A DNA stretch of 64,000 nucleotides, taken from Pilasporangium apinafurcum (taxonomy: Eukaryota; Oomycota; Peronosporomycetes; Pythiales; Pythiaceae). The position numbers and the translations under genes were made by a program. The notes under the pieces were generated by a model. The model ran no database searches and had not been told where the DNA came from. It saw only the letters and a program-made list of their open reading frames with translations. Below are positions 56,339 to 64,000 of this stretch, in pieces (the stretch's first letter is position 1; the number at the start of each line of letters is the position of its first letter). The stretch is from NCBI GenBank assembly GCA_001600495.1, contig BCKE01000057.1:4035-68034 (forward strand). The letters are read 5' to 3'.

Positions 56339-57994
56339 ATGGTACGGGTAGATGGATGGACGTCGTTAATAAGAGAGATAACGCACATACTGACTATTCT
56401 GCTGCGACTACATGAATATGTATAGGCATCGGTGTTTCTGGGAGATTTAAATGACTACATCCAGCCGTCACAGGCGTGTGTGAACCCTTTGTTTACCACC
56501 ACCAACGGAGACGCTGCGACTGCGCAAACAGGCAATGGCAATGCGGGTGTGGCCAAGATCACCTTAGAAACGGAGCTGTCTAATGATGATTGGGCTATGG
56601 AGGAGACCGTCAAGCCTAACATCATCCGGACAAGTGCCCAGGAGAAGGCAACGATCTCGCTGGATGATTGCCTAGCATGCAGTGGTTGTGTAACTTCAGC
56701 GGAAACTGTGCTGATCTCGCAACAGAGCTGTCAGGAGATGCTGGATATGCTTGCATCCAAGCGGTACAAGAAAGTGGTGGTGACTGTGTCACCGCAATCC
56801 AGAGCCTCATTGGCAGCACACTTCAATTTGTCAGTGAGTGAAACGCATCGCAAATTAGTGACTATGTTCAGGGGGTTAGGAGTAGATTTGGTGCTCGATT
56901 CCACGGGCAGTGGCGACTTTGCGCTCCTAGAATCTCGTGCTGAATTCATCCATCGCTACAAAAACCAGCAGAAAACCATTTGGGCTCGACCACCATCGTC
57001 TGTTGCTGTGTCATCATCACGCGTTGAGTTTGTGGAACCCATTACAGATGCTAATCCATTGCAAGATCCATTGAAGGCGATCCCGATGTTGGCATCGTCC
57101 TGTCCTGGCTGGATCTGCTACGCTGAAAAGACACAGCCCAACGCTATTCCATTTATCGACACAACAAAGTCCCCCCAGCAAATCGCTGGATCTCTGATAA
57201 AGAATATGGTATGCCGAGAACAGAACCTTTCGCCGAATGAAGTCTACCACGTTGCGATCATGCCGTGCTTTGACAAAAAACTGGAGGCATCTCGGAAAGA
57301 TTTCCTAGACGAAGCCAGCCAAGTGAAGGATATAGATTGCGTCCTGGCAACCACCGAAATTATGGACTTGCTGACGACATGCAATATTGATTTTATGAGT
57401 CTAGAGCTTGGACAACTTACCCCACAAGAGATTATGCTGAGTGGAATTGCAGAGGATGGGCAGACAGTACTAGGGAGCAACGTGAATGCCAGTTCTGGTG
57501 GTCATTTGGAGCATATTTTTCGTTATGCTGCGAAGGAGCTATTTAACGTTAACGTGACTGGTCCATTAGAGTACGTCGTTGGTCGCAATCCAGACTTCCG
57601 CGAAGTGACACTCGTGGTGGATGGAAAAGAGGTGCTTAAATTTGCGATTGCGTACGGATTTCGCAATATTCAGTCGATTATGACCAAGATCCGACGCAAC
57701 AAGTGTCCTTACCACTATGTGGAAATTATGGCGTGCCCCAATGGCTGTCTCAATGGTGGGGGCCAAATTAAACCGAAAAGTACGCTATTGTCCTCGGAGC
57801 TTCTTGCCAATGTTACCAGTCGATTCCAAGAGCTTCAGGTGCGATCACCAACCGAGAATCCCGCCTGCCAATATGTATATAATAACTACTTCAACGGCGA
57901 GCCATTCTCAGAAGCAGCAAGGAATGTTTTACATACGCGATATCACGCCGTCCCGAAACTGGAACTAGCCAATCCATTGGGCATCAAATGGTAA
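56339..57994 (+). CDS. NAR1: NAR1/NARF (IOP1) cytosolic iron-sulfur assembly protein
   Basis: Main exon 56426-57994; about 523 residues. No in-frame ATG fits before the conserved start FLGDLNDYIQPSQAC. An exon consisting only of ATG (56339-56341) followed by GTACGG and an AG at 56425 would give MASVFLGDLNDYI, in phase, so I propose a start-codon-only first exon. Cluster ligands: Cys in PSQAC, then CLACSGC (N-terminal 4Fe-4S), and the hydrogenase-like H-cluster motifs SSCPGWICYAEK, MPCFDKKLEASR and ACPNGCLNGGGQ. The C-terminus ends in Trp (GIKW), as in NAR1 proteins and other CIA clients. NAR1 transfers Fe-S clusters to the CIA targeting complex in the cytosol. Other starts remain possible; the domain call is firm. 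Confidence 0.9.
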
Positions 57995-58178
57995 GATTAT
58001 TGTGTTTAAACAATATAGATGCATATACTACTACCATATACTTGCAAGCCATTCATGCTTTTTTTCAAAGAAGATAATCATGTAAGCCTCGATTACTCTC
58101 TCCTCAAAACAAGAGGGTTTTCTATTTAGACAAATATGTGTGAAAGAAAGAAAACAACATTTTTCATTTTGAGGAAAT

Positions 58179-59561
58179 TTACATGTCGACGTCTTGTGTC
58201 GCTTGAGCTGTAATAGCCACAGTTTCCGAGGCAGTATTTCCCACATGCACAGGGCAAAGAATGCTGCTCTCGTCGGCCTGGTGTTTGCCGTCCTTCACAC
58301 CCCAGAGATTTTCGTGGATGCACATTTCCTTCAAGCAATGACGGAGTGTGCGGACGCGAGAAACCACGTATGCAGATAGCGAGTTTTCTCCACCTGCCAC
58401 CACAGCAGGTTCCATTGGCTTAAAGTTTTCAATCTCGCCCAAAAACGCTTCACGCCAGACGTTTTGCTTCTTCTTCTCTTCAACTTCTTCCTTTTCAAGC
58501 CAATTCTGACTATGCAACACCATGCACCCCATTATCACCGGTAGGTACCACAACGAGCACAAGAACACCTTTTGTGCCGTAGCGTTCGTTGGGTTCAAAT
58601 AAAATTTTTGCGCCAAGTAGATTGCATAGGCATTCACGAGCGTGCCTTCGACCGCATACATGTAGCTCGTGGCGTCAATCGCGGCTGCAACAATAGGGAC
58701 TGGCGCCATGTATAACGAATAGCGCAGCGCCAGTGCAGCACTACGTTTGCCCGTGGGGTCTGCACAAGCGACCATCTTGTATCCACCACGCGCGTAATCT
58801 TTACGCGAGCGCCAGCTCAACGCAAAAAAGTGTGGCATCTGCCAGCAGAACATCAAATATGCATGAAGTGCCGCTTCTGGGGCCAATACTGTCCCCGTGG
58901 CAGCAGCCCATCCCATGATTGGTGGAATCGCACCGACGACTGAGCCGACCCACGTGTTGAGCTCACTTTTCATCTTCATGGGTGTGTACACAAGCGAATA
59001 GAGTCCGATGTTGAAAAGCCCTAGCGATGCCACCAATGGATTGCAACCGGCTGCCAAGATTGCAGTACTCGCCGTCGCAGTTGCTGCACCGTAAGCGAGG
59101 GCATGAGCCCGCGAGATCTTGCCCGACGGCAGAGGACGCTTGCATGTACGTTGCATTTTACCGTCTAGCTCGATTTCCCACGCTTGATTGAACGTATTCG
59201 CCGATGCTGCTGCTAGTGTAGTGCCCACGGTCGCTGCTGCAAACGATCCCCACGAGATTGGACCACCGGCCATGAGGAACCCAGCACCAGTTGTCATCAC
59301 CACTAATCCGCTCAATCGTGCCTTCGACAATTGACTGTATATGCTTATGCGCTCCTTCAGTGTCAATGACGGTAACTCTGTTGTTGACGATTCAATCACC
59401 GCAGCAGAAGCCTTGGCGGTCGTGAGTGCTGCAGCCGTTACTTCCGCTTCCGAACGGGTCGACAACACACGGATGACACTGCTTGGGAGCGGCTGACGAC
59501 GCAATGGTGCCATGTGCGCAACCACTGTGGGTCGCGAACGCCCCACCACGACGGTCAGCAT
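58179..59561 (-). CDS. COX10: COX10 protoheme IX farnesyltransferase (mitochondrial)
   Basis: Single exon, 460 residues. The basic N-terminus (MLTVVVGRSRPTVVAHMAPLRR) fits a mitochondrial presequence. UbiA-type prenyltransferase motifs: NTFNQAWEIELDGKMQRTCKR with the NxxxxxxELD acidic box (about residue 130-150) and the second box YTPMKMKSELNTWVGSVVGAIPPIMGW (about 195-220). About eight to nine membrane segments lie between residues 85 and 340. The enzyme makes heme O for cytochrome c oxidase in the inner mitochondrial membrane. C-terminal extension after about 375 is hydrophilic, longer than usual. It is divergent from the FAD dehydrogenase gene, with an AACCTT hairpin between them. Confidence 0.94.
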   Translation of the reverse strand: MLTVVVGRSRPTVVAHMAPLRRQPLPSSVIRVLSTRSEAEVTAAALTTAKASAAVIESSTTELPSLTLKERISIYSQLSKARLSGLVVMTTGAGFLMAGGPISWGSFAAATVGTTLAAASANTFNQAWEIELDGKMQRTCKRPLPSGKISRAHALAYGAATATASTAILAAGCNPLVASLGLFNIGLYSLVYTPMKMKSELNTWVGSVVGAIPPIMGWAAATGTVLAPEAALHAYLMFCWQMPHFFALSWRSRKDYARGGYKMVACADPTGKRSAALALRYSLYMAPVPIVAAAIDATSYMYAVEGTLVNAYAIYLAQKFYLNPTNATAQKVFLCSLWYLPVIMGCMVLHSQNWLEKEEVEEKKKQNVWREAFLGEIENFKPMEPAVVAGGENSLSAYVVSRVRTLRHCLKEMCIHENLWGVKDGKHQADESSILCPVHVGNTASETVAITAQATQDVDM

Positions 59562-59923
59562 CTGTTCTACAAAGAGATAGAGCAGAAGGGAGAGAAAGAA
59601 TCGAATGAAGTGTCTAAGGCGCTACTGGTGATTTACTCTCACTCGTCGCGTGTCTATTGTTCCGTCGGTGGTGGTGTGTGGCGTCCCGGCGATGCCGTGG
59701 ACGTGTAATTTCATGTGGACCACCTCAAGATCATACCTATCAAAAATAGAAAAACCTTAAAAAATTTAAAGTCTTTTTAAGGTTATTCATAGAATATATG
59801 CTTTTATTGAAAAACCTTGCCATGGTAATGAATAAAACCAGTATTGGCACTTTTTAGCACCTCAAATTAGTGACATAACGTCGACTATCGAAAATGCTGA
59901 TCCATTTGGCGCGCTCTTGACAC
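59562..59923. promoter_or_regulatory. Divergent promoter region, COX10 / D2HGDH
   Basis: Contains a hairpin with arms AACCTTAAAAA (59753-59763) and TTTTTAAGGTT (59774-59784), 11 bp perfect, 10-nt loop, and another AAAACCTT at about 59810. Confidence 0.5.
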
Positions 59924-61528
59924 ATGGGGACGTCCAGATGGCCGCTGATGAAGCTCAAGAACGGGCATCGATGGCTCACTCACCATTCTCGATCCGCCTT
60001 CAAAATGTTTTCCACTACCTCACCGCGCAATCCGTTTCTTGCAAAGTGGGATGCGACAGACGTGGAGTACTTTCAGCAGCTGCTTACACCTGCAAACGTT
60101 TTGACTTCACGTGAAGATACTGCGACCAACACCGTCGACTGGCTCAAGAACTACAATGCTGATGCTAAATACGCCCCGCTGGTGCTCAAACCATCGATAA
60201 CCGACCACGTGGCGGATATTCTACGCTACTGTCATCAGCGGAATCTCGCTGTGGTTCCACAGGGAGGCAATACAGGGCTCGTAGGTGGCGGTGTCCCAGT
60301 GTATGACGAGATCGTGCTGTCCACGTCCAATCTAAACCGTGTGCTGGAATTTGACGAGGTTTCAGGTGTGCTTGTATGTGAAGCTGGTTGTATTCTAGAA
60401 GAGCTGGATGATTATGTGGGGAAGTTTGGGTACATGATGCCACTGGATCTCGGCGCAAAGGGTTCCTGTCAGATTGGTGGTAACCTCTCCACCAATGCCG
60501 GTGGGTTACGACTTGTCCGCTACGGTTCTCTGCGTGGAAACGTCTTAGGGGTAGAGGCAGTACTTGCTGATGGGTCAACAATCGATTGTCTCAGCACTAT
60601 GCGCAAGGACAACACAGGTTACGACCTCAAGCAACTCTTTATTGGAGCGGAAGGAACCCTAGGAATCATCACTAAGGTCGCGATCTTGACGCCACCGCGG
60701 TCTTTGTCGGTAAACACTGCTTTTCTGGGTTGTGAGAGTTTTGCAGCGGTGCAACACACGTTTATTGATGCCAAGAAGCACTTGGGTGAAGTGCTTTCTG
60801 CTGTAGAATTCCTCGATCGCCAGTCGCTCGAGTTGGTGTTGATGCAACACGCATGGACACAGGATCCACTACCGGTCTCTCCATGTCCATTTTACTTGGT
60901 CATTGAGACATCAGGCAGCAATGTTGCCCATGACAGAGAGAAACTCGAAGTGTTTTTAGAACACGCTATGAATCAGGAAACGATCATTGATGGGATAGTC
61001 GCACAGGACCATACTCAGGCACGGAAACTATTCTCGATCAGAGAAGAGATCCCGTTGGCACTAGCCGCCCGGGGTTGCGTCTACAAATACGACATTTCGC
61101 TTCCTATGTCGCACTATTACGCGATTGTGGAGGAAACACGTGCACAATTAGCTCCCTATGGCGCCATGGTCATCGGGTATGGCCACTTGGGTGATAGCAA
61201 TGTGCATCTAAACGTTTCGACATTACAGTTTGACGAGCATGTGATGAATGCGCTGGAGCCGTTCGTGTTTGAATGGACATGTACGTTTAGAACTAATCTA
61301 CTTTCCGTTCGCTACGTGTAAAGCTGACAATGACTATTGCCTTGATTCTTGCTTATTATAGCACAGTTTGGTGGCAGTATCAGTGCGGAGCATGGTGTTG
61401 GTGTCCACAAGCCTTCGTATTTGCATCTCTCCAAGTCAGCGAATGCAATTAACCTCATGAAGCAAATCAAGCAACTGATGGATCCTAAGGGCATTCTCAA
61501 TCCCTACAAGGTCTTACCGCAACACTAA
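59924..61528 (+). CDS. D-2-hydroxyglutarate dehydrogenase-like FAD enzyme
   Basis: Two exons: 59924-61280 and 61362-61528; 507 residues. The N-terminus is basic; a later ATG ([11 protein letters not shown]) gives an alternative mitochondrial-type start. The FAD-binding-4 domain shows [52 protein letters not shown] and [11 protein letters not shown]. The C-terminal FAD-oxidase domain has [14 protein letters not shown] (His-bearing active-site loop) and, in exon 2, [15 protein letters not shown] and [13 protein letters not shown]. This matches human D2HGDH and yeast Dld2/Dld3 more than D-lactate dehydrogenases by motif spacing, but substrate is not proven. It feeds electrons toward the respiratory chain in mitochondria. 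The intron splits the conserved FEW-T|S-Q region. Confidence 0.92.
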
Positions 61529-61685
61529 TTACAAGAAATGGGAAGAGAGTTGCACAATTTTGAAAGTATACACTCGAAGATTCGAGTAAATGAAGACCGA
61601 ATGAAATGGCCACCGCTGTTGCCGTTGTAGGGAACGCTAACCTTAAATTTGGAGTCAAACGTTTATATCTTCATGTCTAAGCGTG

Positions 61686-64000
61686 TCAAAGGTCGTTGAA
61701 ATGCAGTTGCGTCACAAATGCGAACGCATCTTGCGCACCTTTGACTCGTGCGTTATTGGCTCGTGTTGGGGACGTGGCTAACCGCGCATCGGTCTCCAAC
61801 TGGTTCCGTTTCCGCAATTTTGACATCATTTCTTCGTCCGAGATACCTTTCTCCGCAGCAACGCGCTGTTTCTCATCCATCTAAAATAGCAAACAATATC
61901 GCAAACAATTAAGCTTCCATAGTTTCCATCCAAACTCAATTATGCTCATTGGGCACTGTTTTACCTCTTTTTTCCGCATGACCTCTGAGAAATGCCGAGA
62001 GCTGCTCATCTTCAGGATATCGCGTGATGGTATCAACACCTCGATGTTATCGCTAGTATCTGAGCGATCAGACCTTGCTGAATCTATTGCTGGGCTTTGG
62101 TTGTATCTGCTGCCAAAAACATATGCTTGTTGGTGTGTATTCGGGCGAACACGTATATTGTTCTGGTGCAACACAGGGTCATTGTTTGCCGTGGGTGACC
62201 ATACTGCATTTCGTTCATCCAGGAGATCAGGCCGCGCACTACCGTCTTCAAAGACTTCATCCCCATCAAAACCGCTAAAACCATTCACGGAACTGCTTTG
62301 TTGGCCAATTATTTCCAACATCTTGGCTAATTTCAGCTCAGCGATGACTAAACTGTCCGTGTGTTCGCCACCACGTGGGGGCAAAAGCATAGAAGAAATA
62401 CTTGCACCACTTGTACCATTCAGTAAACTCGGGTCATAGTCTATGTCAGCAGCAATGCTGCTACCGTTTATATCCACTACATCGTCAAACGCTTGTAAAC
62501 GCTGTGCCAATCCATATGACCCTTGTCGCACTGCGGAAATGACTCCATCCAAGCGTTCGTACGCAGCTTTGTTCACCTTAAGTGTAGCCTTTGCTTGTTG
62601 AATTTCATTCTCCAATGTGTTATATACTTCGCGATTGAGTTCAATCCCACCAATACCGGATGCTTTGAGCTCGTTAAGAGTCTGCAGAGCCTGCTCCTTC
62701 TCTAATCGCGCCGTTGACAACCGCATCTCTGCTTGTCCTTTCTCCTTTTCTAACGAAGACGTCGTTGTGGCTTGTCCGTTCATCTTTTCGACCACCTCCC
62801 GTAAGCTATTCGCTCCCATTGCAAGCTTCAGCTGGTCTAAGAGTTCATCATAGTCCGCAGCTTTTTGTGACTTGGTGAGATTCGCGACGTGAAGTGCCTC
62901 ATTCGCGCGTTCACGACTCTCTATATTGCGAAGCAGTCGGGCTTCTTCATCTGCGGACATGTCACCTCGTAATTCAGCAGCCATTTCCGATCGCTCGTGC
63001 GCTCGTTGCACTCTCCACGCTTCCATCTTCTGCGCATTTTTTGCCCGAATTTCGTGGTCACAGAGCTCTCGAGCACGAGCTTTCCTTTCCATTTGAAATT
63101 GCAATTGGACACTACAGAACGTTGGAGAAGATCAGTTTCTGTGTCACTACAACAAAACCTTTAAGAAAAATAGCAATACATACTCTTGTAGGGCCTGAAC
63201 TGCTCGACTTTTGCCCGCTTCAAGCTGCCGGCAAAGCAGCTTCACTTCCTCTGCTTCTTGTATGCTATTATCTACTGCCTTGGACATAGTAAGTATCTGT
63301 GCATCCACTCTCAGCTGGTTAGTCTGCAGGCGACGGATCATATGCTCCAATTGCCGTCGCACGTGCATCTGCTCTTCCATTGCTGTTGTGCATTCTCCAA
63401 TCTCTTTCTTAATGCGTATGTTTTGCTTTGAAATTGGCGTTTCCTGGTTCTGCATACGACTCAATTCTTGTGTTTCCAATTGTAATGCTCGCAATTCATC
63501 CTTTAAATATACACGACATGCTAGTAAACGATCGTCATTACCCAAACGCTCGTTATCAACCACGTACCAACAGAGAATTGAGCTCGCGTTGCCGTCGATC
63601 AACCATTAACTTATGCTCGTTGAACTTTCTTGCGTTCTGATGGACGCCATCTTCTAAACACTCAAGGTCTTTTTGACCCGGATCTGCCTCCGGCGTGGAT
63701 GTGCTGGGGCTAGCGAAAGAGCCCCCATCGTTGTTAAGACTTCGCAACGAGCTCATCATTCCCCCCGTATCTCTTCCTGGCAACACGATGGGAGAGTTGG
63801 CCTTCCGGACTGCTTCTATCAGCTCTTTCTTTTGTGTGATCTTTTTAAGCTTGCTCGCAGAACTATTGTTATTGTTGTTGCTGCTGTTGTTGTTGTTGTT
63901 CATTTCGTAATTCATTGCAGTAGAAGAATCCCCTAGAGGCATCAAACGCAACCGACCAGACAATGCCCCACGTTTTTTCAATTGCTTGTCATGTCCTTTC
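61686..64000 (-). CDS. Coiled-coil protein, possibly outer dynein arm docking (ODAD3/CCDC151-like); 5' end off window
   Basis: Four exons seen: 63568-64000 (continues past the edge), 63184-63500, 61965-63111, 61686-61880; about 696 residues in view. The frame at the edge is open, so the start is missing. An Asn-repeat and Ser-rich N-terminal part precedes long coiled coils from about residue 100 to 490 (RRQRELNSLLDELRALQLETQEL; LEHMIRRLQTNQLRV; REVVEKMNGQ). A less ordered Ser-rich region and a helical tail follow. LEHMIRRL with the long alternating charge pattern is reminiscent of ODAD3/CCDC151, a dynein-arm docking subunit, but coiled coils mislead, so the assignment is tentative. If right, it implies flagellate zoospores. 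Confidence 0.55.

Overview
The window is nuclear DNA of a eukaryote with short introns (mostly 45-95 nt, GT-AG, CTAAT/CTGAC-like branch sites) and closely spaced genes on both strands. Gene content points to an oomycete (inference): a 7TM receptor fused to an INPP4-type lipid phosphatase, MLO-like proteins carrying an EF-hand, a Fanzor remnant, and start-region motifs close to the oomycete initiator (TCATTCACTCAATTT before SEC24). The species cannot be named. A likely axonemal coiled-coil gene at the right edge hints at a flagellate (zoosporic) lineage. No tRNA, rRNA, CRISPR array or intact transposon was found.

Layout. 1-4157: two tandem MLO-like genes (minus; the first is cut by the window edge). 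4953-11555: tandem array of PAP2/LPP lipid phosphatase genes (three complete with the same six-exon structure, one decayed). 12319-13710: makorin-type RING/CCCH E3 ligase. 14021-15133: LRR protein. 15711-21763: ten-exon ZFC3H1/Red1-like RNA-surveillance protein with an LRR tail, divergent from a six-exon SMI1/KNR4 gene (21912-22837). 22961-24907: FN3-EGF-TSP1 membrane protein. 25648-27963: RING-Kelch fusion. 28339-29325: truncated Fanzor fragment followed by a hairpin-rich tail. 29478-31622: anoctamin. 31623-33875: gene-poor stretch. 33876-36060: two PH-like paralogs (a third lies at 43484). 36254-37876: S28 serine peptidase. 38755-42616: SEC24. 44554-49589: kinesin-3 with FHA. 50328-55282: 7TM-INPP4 phosphatase. 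56339-57994: NAR1/NARF. 58179-59561: COX10. 59924-61528: D-2-hydroxyglutarate dehydrogenase. 61686-64000: coiled-coil protein, 5' end off the window.

Most genes are unrelated housekeeping functions. Themes that recur are membrane lipid signalling (PAP2 array, anoctamin, INPP4 receptor, PH-like proteins) and ubiquitin ligases with built-in recognition domains (makorin, RING-Kelch). Exon joins were worked out by hand from splice consensus, reading phase and conserved protein sequence; they are predictions, not transcript evidence.
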